The position numbers were made by a program, and so were the translations under genes. From Streptomyces jeddahensis (lineage in GTDB: Bacteria; Actinomycetota; Actinomycetes; Streptomycetales; Streptomycetaceae), in assembly GCF_001642995.1 (NCBI RefSeq), contig NZ_LOHS01000080.1, positions 1 to 49,349 of the forward strand: DNA of 49,349 nt, written 5' to 3'. Position 1 is the stretch's first letter, and the number at the start of each line of letters is the position of its first letter. The notes under the pieces are model-generated. The model made no database searches. It saw nothing but the letters and a program-made list of their open reading frames with translations, and was not told where the DNA came from. Shown here in pieces: positions 1 through 8,163 of this stretch.

Positions 1-75
1 AAGGGGCGCGGGGCTGTATCGATATGCGGCTCCGCCGCGTGGGCGCGACCAGCCACGACGGTGCCGCAGCGAACC
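1..75. repeat. Interspersed Streptomyces repeat, family R3
   Basis: The window opens with a G-rich tract, then a small hairpin (GCGGC-TCC-GCCGC, 26-38), then GACCAGCCACGACG. I recognise this arrangement as a repeat seen in many Streptomyces intergenic regions; that is memory, not a search. It lies just beyond the 3' end of the aminotransferase gene and may help terminate it. It shares the CCACGACG motif with the R1 elements described below. Confidence 0.5.
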
Positions 76-107
76 GACGGCACATCGCGGCACGTCCAGC
101 GGAGCGC

Positions 108-1208
108 CTAGCTCCAGGCGTCCGTCACGGCCCGCCGCGCCGCCTCCAGGTTCACCGTCAGGCCGGACTCGGCCAGTGCCCCGCCCAGGGCGGCCAGCGC
201 CGAGTGGACCACGCCGCGCGTCGCGTCCGCGCCGTAGTGGTTGACGCGGATCATCTCCTTGGACAGCGCGCCACCGCCCGCGACCAGCGGCAGCACCGGG
301 TCCGCGGCCAGGGCGCGCGCCACCACCTCCGAGGCGTCGACGCCGGGCGGCGTACGCAGCGTCGTCGCCACCGGGGCCGCGTCCCGCGCCTCGTACACGT
401 ACGGCTCCAGGCCCCCGCCGAGCGCCAGCGCGCCCGCACGCGTGGCCGCCGCGGCCGTCGCATGGCGGGTCATCAGCGCGCCCAGGCCCTCCGCCTCGAT
501 GCGCTCCAGGCACGCCTCGAGCGCCAGCATCTCCAGCTGCGCCGGGGCGTGCAGCAGCGCCTTGCGGCCGCCGTCGATCCACCGCTCCTTCCAGTCGAGG
601 AGCGACAGGTACGAGCGGCGAGGCGCCTGCGGGTTGGCGGCCATGCGCTGCCAGGCCCGCTCGCTCACCGACACCGCCGACACACCCGCGGGACCGCCCA
701 TCGCCTTCTGCGCGCCGATCACGCACAGATCCACGCCCCACGCGTCCGGCAGCAGCGGCTCGGCGCCCACCGAGGCGACCGCGTCCAGCATGAACAGCGC
801 GCCGTGCGCCCGTACGACCTCGCCGATCTCCGCGACCGGATTGGTGTTGCCGGTGGCCGCCTCCGCGTGCACCAGCGAGACGAAGTCGATCTCGGGGTGC
901 TCGGTCAGTGCCTCGTCGATCTGGGCCGCCGTCACCGCCGTGTGGAAGGGCACCGCGAGATCGATCACGGTGGCGCCGCAGTCCCGCAGCCAGTTTCCGA
1001 AGGTCTGCCCGTACGGACCGGTGATCACATTGAGCGCCGTGGTGCCGGGCCGCGCGGCGCCGCGGATGCAGCCCTCCAGCGGCAGCAGCGCCTCGCCCTG
1101 CGTGATCACCACGTCCTGCTCGGTGGACAGCAGCCGCGCCACGCGCTGCTCGATCGCGGCGAAGTGCGCGGCGGTCAGCGGGGCCAGGTCGAGGAAGGGG
1201 TGGGTCAC
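108..1208 (-). CDS. Class V PLP-dependent aminotransferase (alanine-glyoxylate aminotransferase family)
   Basis: A fold-type I PLP enzyme of about 366 residues, the usual length for alanine-glyoxylate, serine-pyruvate or pyridoxamine-pyruvate aminotransferases. The likely Schiff-base lysine is in CVIGAQKAMGGPAG; upstream D-A-V-A-S fits the PLP-ring Asp region. I start it at GTG 1208 (VTHPFLDLAPL) because the family begins near there and a GGAAGAG purine run lies upstream; the frame stays open to 1508 without family-like sequence. It diverges from an amino acid ABC importer, so it may use the imported compound. The substrate cannot be read from sequence. Confidence 0.85.
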   Translation of the reverse strand: MTHPFLDLAPLTAAHFAAIEQRVARLLSTEQDVVITQGEALLPLEGCIRGAARPGTTALNVITGPYGQTFGNWLRDCGATVIDLAVPFHTAVTAAQIDEALTEHPEIDFVSLVHAEAATGNTNPVAEIGEVVRAHGALFMLDAVASVGAEPLLPDAWGVDLCVIGAQKAMGGPAGVSAVSVSERAWQRMAANPQAPRRSYLSLLDWKERWIDGGRKALLHAPAQLEMLALEACLERIEAEGLGALMTRHATAAAATRAGALALGGGLEPYVYEARDAAPVATTLRTPPGVDASEVVARALAADPVLPLVAGGGALSKEMIRVNHYGADATRGVVHSALAALGGALAESGLTVNLEAARRAVTDAWS

Positions 1209-1262
1209 GGCGGTGCTCTCTTCCGGGTCTCTTCCGATGCGGGCGAACGGGGTGCTCTGCGA

Positions 1263-1294
1263 CGTTCGTACGGGCACGTCTCGTTCGTACGGGC
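1263..1294. promoter_or_regulatory. Direct repeat in divergent promoter region, candidate operator
   Basis: The 13-mer CGTTCGTACGGGC occurs at 1263-1275 and again at 1282-1294, a 19-bp period, about two helical turns. Each copy contains the palindrome CGTACG. It lies just upstream of the aminotransferase start, between two divergent genes, which suits a regulator binding one DNA face. No regulator gene is adjacent, so the role is inference. Confidence 0.35.
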
Positions 1295-1401
1295 CTGTCT
1301 CCGGGCGATCGCGCGGGCTGTCCGAGCGTAACCGGCCGTCCTTAAGGGGCCCGTCAGCCGGTGGATCACAGGCGACAGGACCGCTCGACCATGGCATTGA
1401 T

Positions 1402-1429
1402 TTGAGCACCCCAAACGTTTCCTTATAAT
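1402..1429 (+). promoter_or_regulatory. Sigma-70-like promoter of the ABC importer operon
   Basis: A perfect TATAAT sits at 1424-1429 with TTGAGC at 1402-1407, a 16-bp spacer. The local stretch is unusually AT-rich for this genome. It points rightward, about 97 bp before the GTG of the binding protein, and resembles a housekeeping HrdB promoter. The rest of the 317-bp divergent region holds the direct repeat listed separately and nothing else recognised. Confidence 0.6.
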
Positions 1430-1525
1430 CGGAAGCGCGCGCTCCGTGCTGCCCGCCACCCGAGGGCTCGGGACTCTGCCCCACGTGCGGATTCGCATCA
1501 CCCGACATCCCTCAGGAGGTTTCCC

Positions 1526-2383
1526 GTGAACACGGTCTTCGGCCGCCGGACCCGAACCCTGGCCGCCGCCGCGGCGGCCGCCGGACTGCTGCTGGCAGCC
1601 GGCTGCGCATCGAACGACGACGGTGGCGAGAAGACCACCGCGGGCGGCGTCGAGCTCGTCCAGGCCGGCAAGCTCACCACCTGCACCCATCTGCCGTACC
1701 CGCCGTTCCAGTCCGAGATCGACGGCAAGGTGCAGGGCTTCGACGTCTCCCTGATCGACCTGGTCGCCAAGGACCTCGGCGTCGAGCAGGACATCGTCGA
1801 CACGCCCTTCGAGAACTTCAAGACCGGCGCGTTCCTCAACTCCGGTCAGTGCGACCTCGCCGCGGCCGGCATGACCATCACCGAGGAGCGCAAGAAGAAC
1901 GTCGACTTCTCCGACCCCTACTTCAACGCGACCCAGGCCGTCCTGGTCGACAAGAAGAGCGGCATCACCTCGCTGGACGACGTGAAGTCCAAGGGCAAGA
2001 AGCTCGGCTCCCAGGCCCAGACCACCGGCGAGGAGTACGCGCAGAGCAAGGGCTTCGACTCCGTCTCCTTCGAGAGCTCGGACGCCGTGCTCAACGGCCT
2101 GCGCACCGGCCAGGTCGACGCCGTCATCATCGACTACCCGGTCGTCCAGGGCTGGCTGAAGGACAAGGCCAACGCCGACGCCTTCGAGGTCGTGGACAAC
2201 CTCGACACCGGCGAGCAGTACGGCTTCACGGTGAAGAAGGGCAACACCGAGCTTCGCGAGGCGATCAACAAGGCTCTGAAGGAAGCCAAGGCCGACGGCA
2301 CGTACAAGAAGCTCTACGAGCAGTGGATCGGGCCGTACGACGAGGCCGCCGCATCCCCGGCCGCTTCCGCCTCCGCCTCATGA
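1526..2383 (+). CDS. Polar amino acid ABC transporter, substrate-binding lipoprotein
   Basis: A 285-residue extracytoplasmic binding protein of the family 3 (glutamate/glutamine/cystine type) solute-binding proteins. It begins with Arg residues, a hydrophobic stretch and the lipobox LAAGC, so Cys27 should be lipidated. The mature part shows family features: PPFQSEIDGKVQGFDVSL near the N-terminus, AAAGMTITEERK mid-domain, and GYGFTVKKGN-like sequence near the end. The C-terminus is a flexible Ala/Ser/Pro tail. GTG 1526 is set by a strong AGGAGGT at 1514-1520. Its stop overlaps the permease start, giving a three-gene operon. The exact amino acid is unknown. Confidence 0.92.
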   Translation: MNTVFGRRTRTLAAAAAAAGLLLAAGCASNDDGGEKTTAGGVELVQAGKLTTCTHLPYPPFQSEIDGKVQGFDVSLIDLVAKDLGVEQDIVDTPFENFKTGAFLNSGQCDLAAAGMTITEERKKNVDFSDPYFNATQAVLVDKKSGITSLDDVKSKGKKLGSQAQTTGEEYAQSKGFDSVSFESSDAVLNGLRTGQVDAVIIDYPVVQGWLKDKANADAFEVVDNLDTGEQYGFTVKKGNTELREAINKALKEAKADGTYKKLYEQWIGPYDEAAASPAASASAS

Positions 2384-3231
2384 GCGGTGCCGGCAGCTCC
2401 ACCCGGGACCAGGCCCCCGACGGGACGCCGACCAAGTCCGGCCTGACCAGGCGGCAGCGGCAAACACTCTCGCGCGGCGCCCAGTACGCCATCTTCGTGG
2501 CCGCGATCGTCGCCATCGGCGTCACCGCCGACTGGGACCGCCTGGCGAACCAGTTCGCCCAGGCCGACCTCGCGAAGCAGCTGTTCCCGGACATCATCAC
2601 CATCGCGCTGCGCAACACCGTGGTGTACACGCTGTCCGGGTTCGTGTTCGGCCTGGTCCTGGGCATGATCATCGCCCTGATGCGGCTGTCGTCGGTGGGC
2701 CCCTACCGGTGGGTCGCCGGCGTCTACATCGAGATCTTCCGCGGCCTGCCGGCTCTGCTGATCTTCATCTTCGTCGGCGTCGCCGTGCCGCTCGCCTTCC
2801 CCGGCACGGAGATCCCCGGCGGGACGTACGGCAAGGTCGCGCTGGCCCTCGGCCTGGTCTCCGCCGCGTACATGGCCGAGACCATCCGGGCCGGCATCCA
2901 GGCCGTGCCCAAGGGACAGATGGAGGCGGCACGCTCGCTGGGCTTCTCGCACGCCCGGGCCATGGTCTCGATCATCATCCCGCAGGCCATCAGGATCGTG
3001 ATCCCGCCGCTCACCAACGAGCTCGTGCTGCTCTTCAAGGACTCCTCGCTGGTGCTGTTCCTCGGCGTCACCCTGGAGGAGCGCGAACTCGCCAAGTTCG
3101 GGCGGGACCTGGCCAGCCAGACCGCCAACTCCACACCGATCCTGGTCGCCGGCCTGTGCTACCTCCTCGTCACGGTGCCGCTCAGCTTCGTCGTACGCCG
3201 TCTCGAGGGCAGGGCGGGGGAGACCCGATGA
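2380..3231 (+). CDS. Polar amino acid ABC transporter, permease
   Basis: A 283-residue inner-membrane permease of the His/Glu/Gln family. About five hydrophobic segments follow a polar N-terminus. The EAA loop that docks onto the ATPase is clear: EAARSLGFSHARAMV followed by IIPQAIRIVIPP. ATG 2380 overlaps the binding-protein stop (ATGA). Only one permease gene is present, so the channel is probably a homodimer, unlike two-permease systems such as GluCD. Substrate specificity rests with the upstream lipoprotein. Confidence 0.93.
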   Translation: MSGAGSSTRDQAPDGTPTKSGLTRRQRQTLSRGAQYAIFVAAIVAIGVTADWDRLANQFAQADLAKQLFPDIITIALRNTVVYTLSGFVFGLVLGMIIALMRLSSVGPYRWVAGVYIEIFRGLPALLIFIFVGVAVPLAFPGTEIPGGTYGKVALALGLVSAAYMAETIRAGIQAVPKGQMEAARSLGFSHARAMVSIIIPQAIRIVIPPLTNELVLLFKDSSLVLFLGVTLEERELAKFGRDLASQTANSTPILVAGLCYLLVTVPLSFVVRRLEGRAGETR

Positions 3232-4067
3232 GCAGCACGGTCCCCGGGAGCCCCGTGAACCCCTCGAAGGGAAACATGAAGAAGACGGACGGCACCGCCC
3301 GCCCCGAGATCGAGGTCCGCGGCCTGCACAAGTCGTTCGGCGACAACCAGGTGCTGCGCGGCATCGACCTGGAGATCGCCCCCGGCGAGGTCGTCTGCGT
3401 CATCGGCCCCTCCGGCTCCGGCAAGTCCACACTGCTGCGCTGCGTCAACCTGCTGGAGACCCCGACCGCGGGCCAGGTCTTCGTGGGCGGCAGCGAGGTG
3501 ACGCACCCGGACGTCGACATCGACGCGGTGCGCCGCCGCATCGGCATGGTCTTCCAGCAGTTCAACCTCTTCCCGCACCTGTCCGTGACCGAGAACCTCA
3601 CGCTGCCGCAGCGCCGCGTGCTCGGCCGCGACAAGGCGCAGGCGGCACAGATCGCCGCGGAGAACCTTCAGCGGGTCGGCCTGTCCGACAAGGCCGGCGC
3701 CTACCCCTCGTCGCTCTCCGGCGGCCAGCAGCAGCGCGTCGCCATCGCCCGCGCCCTGGCGATGGGCCCCGAGGTGATGCTCTTCGACGAGCCGACCTCG
3801 GCGCTCGACCCGGAACTCGTCGGCGACGTCCTCGCCGTGATGCGGATGCTCGCCGACGACGGCATGACGATGATGGTCGTCACGCACGAGATGACCTTCG
3901 CGCGCGAGGTCGCCGACCGCGTCGTCTTCATGGACGGCGGCGTGATCGTCGAACAGGGCACCCCCGACCAGGTCATCGGGAACCCCCAGCACGACCGAAC
4001 CCGCCACTTCCTGTCGAGAGTCCTGGACCCTGCGGCAGCGGACGTGGAGGAGGGCAAGCAGGGCTGA
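3228..4067 (+). CDS. Polar amino acid ABC transporter, ATP-binding protein
   Basis: A 279-residue ATPase that energises the importer. Walker A is GPSGSGKST (about residues 60-68), the Q-loop is VFQQFNLFPH, the signature is LSGGQQQRVAIARAL, Walker B is VMLFDEPTSALD and the H-loop is VVTHEM. ATG 3228 overlaps the permease stop (ATGA). About 25 N-terminal residues precede the conserved IEVRGLHKSFG, so an internal start at ATG 3276, behind GAAGGGA, is possible. Similarity is highest to GlnQ/GluA-type ATPases. The operon ends here; an R1 palindrome follows. Confidence 0.95.
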   Translation: MSSTVPGSPVNPSKGNMKKTDGTARPEIEVRGLHKSFGDNQVLRGIDLEIAPGEVVCVIGPSGSGKSTLLRCVNLLETPTAGQVFVGGSEVTHPDVDIDAVRRRIGMVFQQFNLFPHLSVTENLTLPQRRVLGRDKAQAAQIAAENLQRVGLSDKAGAYPSSLSGGQQQRVAIARALAMGPEVMLFDEPTSALDPELVGDVLAVMRMLADDGMTMMVVTHEMTFAREVADRVVFMDGGVIVEQGTPDQVIGNPQHDRTRHFLSRVLDPAAADVEEGKQG

Positions 4068-4117
4068 TTGCTGCTGTGGGCAGCCGCCTGAACCGCTGTG
4101 GGCCGCTGGCCCATAGT

Positions 4118-4206
4118 GCTGTGGGCAATCGTCCCGCAGGGCGATGGGGGTACCTCCCATGCCCTTAAGGCAATGGGGGAGGGTGGGCACAGCCCCACGA
4201 CGGCGG
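4118..4206 (+). repeat. R1 palindromic element, copy A (long form)
   Basis: It starts GCTGTGGGCAATCGTCCCGC, continues through a GATGGGGGT arm and its GGGGGAGGG partner, and ends GGGTGGGCACAGCCCCACGACGG. It lies between the ABC operon and the amidohydrolase, which face the same way, and can form a long hairpin. Further CTGTGGGC fragments at about 4074-4112 suggest a degenerate neighbouring copy. Confidence 0.8.
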
Positions 4207-4272
4207 TCACCGCAAACCCTTAGGGCAACCACGCCTACGGCCCAGGCACAGCGCAGCGTTAAGGTGCGAGTC

Positions 4273-5364
4273 ATGAGCGACCACGCGGTGCTGCACATAA
4301 AAGGACGCGTCCTCGTCGGCCCCGACGACGTCCGCGACGACCTCTGGGTCGTCGGCGGACGGATCACGTACGACCGCCCCACCGCCGCCCGCGACGTCCG
4401 CACGGTGGAGGGCTGGGCCCTCCCCGGCCTCGTCGACGCCCACTGCCACGTCGGCCTCGACACCCACGGCCCCGTACCCGAGGACGTCTCCGAGAAGCAG
4501 GCACTCACCGACCGCGACGCCGGCACCCTGCTGATCCGCGACGCAGGATCGCCCTCCGACACCCGCTGGATCGACGACCGCGACGACCTCCCGAAGATCA
4601 TCCGCGCCGGGCGGCACATCGCCCGTACCCGCCGCTACATCCGCAACTACGCGCACGAGGTCGAGCCCGACCAGCTCGTCGCCTACGTCGCCCGGGAGGC
4701 CCGGCGCGGCGACGGCTGGGTCAAACTCGTCGGCGACTGGATCGACCGCGACGCCGGCGACCTGACCGCCTGCTGGCCGCGCGAGGCCGTCGAACCGGCC
4801 ATCGCCGAGGCCCACCGGCTCGGCGCCCGCGTGACCGCGCACTGCTTCGCCGCCGCGTCCCTCCGCGACCTCGTCGAGTCCGGCATCGACTGCATCGAGC
4901 ACGCGACGGGCCTGACCGAGGACCTGATCCCCCTCTTCGTCGAGCGAGGCGTCGCCATCGTCCCGACCCTCGTCAACATCGCCACGTTCCCGCGCCTCGC
5001 GGACGGCGGCGAGTCGAAGTTCCCGCGCTGGTCCGCCCATATGCGCCGACTCCACGAGCGCCGCTACGACACCGTCCGGGCCGCCTACGACGCCGGGGTC
5101 CCCGTCTACGTCGGCACCGACGCGGGCGGCTCACTGGCCCACGGCCTGGTCGCCGCCGAGGTCGCCGAGCTCGTCACCGCGGGCATCCCGCCCGTCGAGG
5201 CCCTCTCCGCCACGGCGTGGGGCGCCCGCGCGTGGCTGGGGCGCCCGGGCCTCACGGAGGGCGCACCGGCGGACCTCGTCGTGTACGACGGGGATCCGCG
5301 GGCCGACGTACGGATGCTGGCGGCGCCGCGGCGGGTGGTGCTGAACGGGCGCGTGGTGGGGTAG
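4273..5364 (+). CDS. Metal-dependent amidohydrolase family protein
   Basis: A 363-residue amidohydrolase of the imidazolonepropionase/prolidase-like group, hydrolysing an unidentified C-N bond. After a short N-terminal beta-sandwich, LPGLVDAHCHVG (His57 and His59) supplies the HxH metal ligands. Later ligands are His in RVTAHCFA, His in DCIEHATGL and the catalytic Asp in YVGTDAGGS. The C-terminus returns to the beta-sandwich (ADLVVYDGDP). ATG 4273 is chosen because family similarity starts at once and AAGG lies upstream; the frame is open through repeat copy A, but that part is repeat translation. Confidence 0.85.
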   Translation: MSDHAVLHIKGRVLVGPDDVRDDLWVVGGRITYDRPTAARDVRTVEGWALPGLVDAHCHVGLDTHGPVPEDVSEKQALTDRDAGTLLIRDAGSPSDTRWIDDRDDLPKIIRAGRHIARTRRYIRNYAHEVEPDQLVAYVAREARRGDGWVKLVGDWIDRDAGDLTACWPREAVEPAIAEAHRLGARVTAHCFAAASLRDLVESGIDCIEHATGLTEDLIPLFVERGVAIVPTLVNIATFPRLADGGESKFPRWSAHMRRLHERRYDTVRAAYDAGVPVYVGTDAGGSLAHGLVAAEVAELVTAGIPPVEALSATAWGARAWLGRPGLTEGAPADLVVYDGDPRADVRMLAAPRRVVLNGRVVG

Positions 5365-5694
5365 CCCGCGAAGCCCGCGAATACTTTGTGGGCGCTTTCT
5401 GGCGTGCTGTCCGTTACGTGGTGTGGGTGACGCAGCAGTACGTACGTGCCTCGGGAATCGAAGAGACGTGCGGAAAACTCACTTTGGAGTGAACTGACTC
5501 CAGGTAGCTGACCATGAACCTTCGGTGGGCGAGGATTCCGGCATCGGCGTCGTCGGTACGCATGGCCGAGTCCCCATGGCGGGCGGCCGACGGCGCCGTA
5601 TGACTCCGTGTCATCTCCGGTCATCTGTGGTCATCTCCACGATGGCCGTCGTCTCTTGGCGTTTTCCTGTCTCTCTTGTAGGGGTCCCACCACC
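5365..5694. other. Intergenic region, no gene recognised
   Basis: This 330-bp gap is less GC-rich than the flanking genes and probably holds the promoter of the sortase-anchored protein. Repeated GTCATCT-type motifs (three between about 5610 and 5635) and a short GGAGT/ACTCC dyad near 5485-5503 are visible. No convincing ORF, RNA or repeat family was seen. Confidence 0.4.
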
Positions 5695-6660
5695 TTGAAC
5701 AGCTATTCATTCCGCATTCCCGCACGCCGTCTCACCGCCGCCGCTGCCGCCGGCGCACTCGCCGCGGGCCCCGCCGTCCTCGCATCGGCGGTGCCTGCCC
5801 ACGCGACCGGGAGTCACGGAGGCAAGTCGAGTGCCGTCGTGCTCCGCACCGGCCTCGACGTCTCCCTGCTCGACAAGTCCGTGAACGTGCCGCTCGCGGT
5901 CTCGCTCAACGAGGTGCAGGCCCCGCAGAGCGCCGAGAAGACCGCGCTCACCGCGCAGTTGGACGGCGTCGACGGCGGCAAGCCGTTCAGCGTGCTCCGG
6001 GCGGACGTGGCCACCGCGAAGGCCACGGTCGACGAGCACAAGGCCGAGGGGTACACCAACCTCGCCCACGCCAAGGTGCATGTGCCCGGGCTGCCCCTGC
6101 TGTCGCTCATCGAGGTCGAGAAGGTCACCTCGAAGGCGGTCTGCGAAGCCGGGAAGCAGCCGGTCGCCGAGTCCAACGTGCTGGGCGCGGTCACGGTGTT
6201 CGGCAAGAAGGTGACGCTGACCGCGGGCGGCACGTCCGAGGTGAAGGTGCCGGGCGTCGGCGAGGTGCGGCTCGACCTGTCGAAGACGCACACCACGACG
6301 CGTACGGCCGCCGCGACCGCGCTCGAACTCAAGGTGTCCGTCAATCCGTTGAAGCTCAACGTCGCGGAGGTGGAGGGCACGGTGACGCTGGCCGACGCCA
6401 TGTGTGAGGCGCCGAAGGCGTCTTCGGGGCAGGGGTCCGGCTCCGGCTCCGGGGATGACGCGTCGGGCACGTCCGGGACCTCCGGAGCCGAGAAGGACGT
6501 ACAGGCGCAGGGGGCTGCTGGGGAATCCCTCGAGGGGAATCAGGATCTCGCAGAGACCGGTGGCAGCTCCGCCACGCCGTACATCGCGGGCGTCGCTGCC
6601 GTGTTGGTGGCTGCGGGAGGCGGCGCGCTCGTGCTGACGCGTCGGCGTCGGCGGGGCTGA
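5695..6660 (+). CDS. LAETG sortase-anchored cell-surface protein
   Basis: A 321-residue exported protein of unknown function. The N-terminus is a classic signal peptide (PARRLTAAAAAGALAAG, cleavage near AHA-TG). The mature part is rich in Val, Lys and Thr and looks like beta-domains. A Ser/Gly linker leads to LAETG (about 285-289), a hydrophobic helix and an Arg tail: the signal used by class E sortases of Streptomyces. I chose TTG 5695 because it places the signal peptide correctly, with AGGGG about 11 bp upstream; GTG 5608 is in frame but adds non-signal sequence. It resembles the SCO1860-type protein beside the S. coelicolor cobalamin genes. Confidence 0.8.
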   Translation: MNSYSFRIPARRLTAAAAAGALAAGPAVLASAVPAHATGSHGGKSSAVVLRTGLDVSLLDKSVNVPLAVSLNEVQAPQSAEKTALTAQLDGVDGGKPFSVLRADVATAKATVDEHKAEGYTNLAHAKVHVPGLPLLSLIEVEKVTSKAVCEAGKQPVAESNVLGAVTVFGKKVTLTAGGTSEVKVPGVGEVRLDLSKTHTTTRTAAATALELKVSVNPLKLNVAEVEGTVTLADAMCEAPKASSGQGSGSGSGDDASGTSGTSGAEKDVQAQGAAGESLEGNQDLAETGGSSATPYIAGVAAVLVAAGGGALVLTRRRRRG

Positions 6661-6782
6661 GTCGTCGGTCGCGCGGGTCGGCGCCGGTGATCGGGCGGGC
6701 GGCGGGCTGGAGGGGGGTCCGCCGCCGAGCCGCCGAGGTCCGGCTGGTGCGCCACCTGCCGGTGGCTGGGTCGGGGCCGCGC

Positions 6783-6868
6783 CGGGATGTACGTCCTCGG
6801 TCTGGCGCCTAGCCGTACGTCATAGGGCGACCCATACGTCGCGCCAGCCGCTGCGGGCGCACATCCCG
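6783..6868. terminator. Large imperfect dyad, candidate terminator
   Basis: CGGGATGT (6783-6790) pairs with ACATCCCG (6861-6868); inside it CTGGCGC (6802-6808) pairs with GCGCCAG (6841-6847), with further partial pairing around two TACGTC motifs. It lies between convergent genes, upstream of an R1 repeat. It could end transcription of the surface-protein gene or be another repeat family. Confidence 0.4.
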
Positions 6869-6934
6869 CCACGTCCCCTTCGGCGCGCGGGCGACGATCG
6901 GCCGGTGGCCGGTACCACCTGTGCAGCTGGGGCG

Positions 6935-7041
6935 GGGTGGGCAGCCGCGCCGCTACCGTTGTGGGCAATCGTTCCGCTGGGGGTGCCCCAGGCCCTTAAG
7001 GCTCTGGGGGAGGAACGGGTGGGCACAACCCACGACGGCGG
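6935..7041 (+). repeat. R1 palindromic element, copy B, with 5' flank
   Basis: The core runs from GTTGTGGGCAATCGTTCCGC at 6958 to GGGCACAAC at 7029, followed by CCACGACGGCGG. The stretch before it (GGGTGGGCAGCCGCGCCGCT, from 6935) also occurs before copy F, so the mobile unit may exceed its core. It lies between convergent genes and probably acts as a bidirectional terminator. The remainder of the 438-bp gap (6661-7098) contains the dyad at 6783-6868 and no gene. Confidence 0.8.
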
Positions 7042-7098
7042 GTGCCCCTCAGCACGGCGGTCACACCCCCGTCCCGCAGGGCTGAGCAGCCATGCCGC

Positions 7099-8163
7099 TC
7101 AGCCCTGAAGCGCCTCGCCCAGGGCAAGAAGGAACGCGTCCGTCGTGGCCCGGTCCCGGACCGCCAGGCGGAGCCAGTCCGGGCCCAGGCCCGGGAAGGT
7201 ATCGCCTCGGCGGGCCGCGAAGCCGAGCTCGCGCAGGCGCTCCCTGACCCGGTCGGCGTCGGGGATGCGGACGAGTACGAAGGGGCCTTCCGCGGGGCCC
7301 ACCACGTGCCGTACCTCGTCGAACGCGGTGAGCCCGGCGACCAGGTGGGCCCGGTCCGCGGCGATGCGCTGCGCCGCTTGCTCGGCCTCGGCCAGAGCGG
7401 TCGGCTCACAGCACGCCTCGGCCGCGGCGAGGGCGGGCGACGAGACCGGCCAGAGCGGCTGGGCCCGCTCCAGCGTGCCGATCGTCTCCGGGTCCGCGAG
7501 GACGTAGCCGACGCGCAGACCCGCGAGTCCCCACGTCTTCGTGAGGCTGCGCAGCACGACCAGGCCCGGCACGTCCGTGCGCCCCGCCAGTGCCTCGCGT
7601 TCACCTGGCACCGCGTCCATGAACGCCTCGTCGACCACCAATGCCCGCCCAGGGCGGGCGAGTTGGGTGATGACCGTGGTCGGGTGCAGCACGGATGTCG
7701 GGTTCGTCGGGTTGCCGATCACGACCAGGTCGGCGTCCTCGGGGATAGCCGCCGGGTCCAGGCGGAAGCCGTCCTCCTCGCGCAGCAGCACCCGTCCGAC
7801 GCGGTGCCCGGCATCGCGCAGGGCCGCCTCCGGCTCGGTGAACTGCGGGTGCACGACGACGGCGTTACGGGGCTTCAGCGCACGGGCGAGCAGTACGAAG
7901 GCCTCCGCGGCGCCTGCCGTCAGCAGTACCCGCTCCGGAGGCAAACCGTGTCGCTTCGCCACCGCCGCCCGTGCGGTCCGGCCGTCCGGGTAGGCGGCCA
8001 GTGAGTCGAGGGATGCCGCGATGCGCGCCTTGAGCCAGTCCGGCGGGGTGCCCGCGCGTACGTTCACCGCGAGGTCCGTCAGGCCCGAACCCCGTACCTC
8101 GGCGTCGCCGTGATGGCGCAGATCCGGCCCGTCGGCGTCAGTGGGCGTGTGCATGGCCGCCAT
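7099..8163 (-). CDS. cobC: L-threonine-O-3-phosphate decarboxylase (CobC)
   Basis: A PLP enzyme of the HisC-like fold type I family, about 354 residues. It decarboxylates threonine phosphate to (R)-1-aminopropan-2-yl phosphate, the linker that CobD attaches to adenosylcobyric acid. The active-site segment is LRSLTKTWGLAGLRVGYVL with the PLP lysine near residue 209; GNPTNPTS and VVDEAFMD are the Asn and Asp/Tyr regions. It is the last gene of the cobalamin operon and overlaps cbiX by 26 bp from ATG 8163, or 17 bp from ATG 8154; no clear ribosome binding site separates them. Context excludes histidinol-phosphate aminotransferase. Confidence 0.85.
   Translation of the reverse strand: MAAMHTPTDADGPDLRHHGDAEVRGSGLTDLAVNVRAGTPPDWLKARIAASLDSLAAYPDGRTARAAVAKRHGLPPERVLLTAGAAEAFVLLARALKPRNAVVVHPQFTEPEAALRDAGHRVGRVLLREEDGFRLDPAAIPEDADLVVIGNPTNPTSVLHPTTVITQLARPGRALVVDEAFMDAVPGEREALAGRTDVPGLVVLRSLTKTWGLAGLRVGYVLADPETIGTLERAQPLWPVSSPALAAAEACCEPTALAEAEQAAQRIAADRAHLVAGLTAFDEVRHVVGPAEGPFVLVRIPDADRVRERLRELGFAARRGDTFPGLGPDWLRLAVRDRATTDAFLLALGEALQG

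Noticed and set aside
4144..4272. N-terminal extension of the amidohydrolase
   Set aside because: It translates R1 copy A and linker sequence; the family begins at MSDHAVLHIKG.
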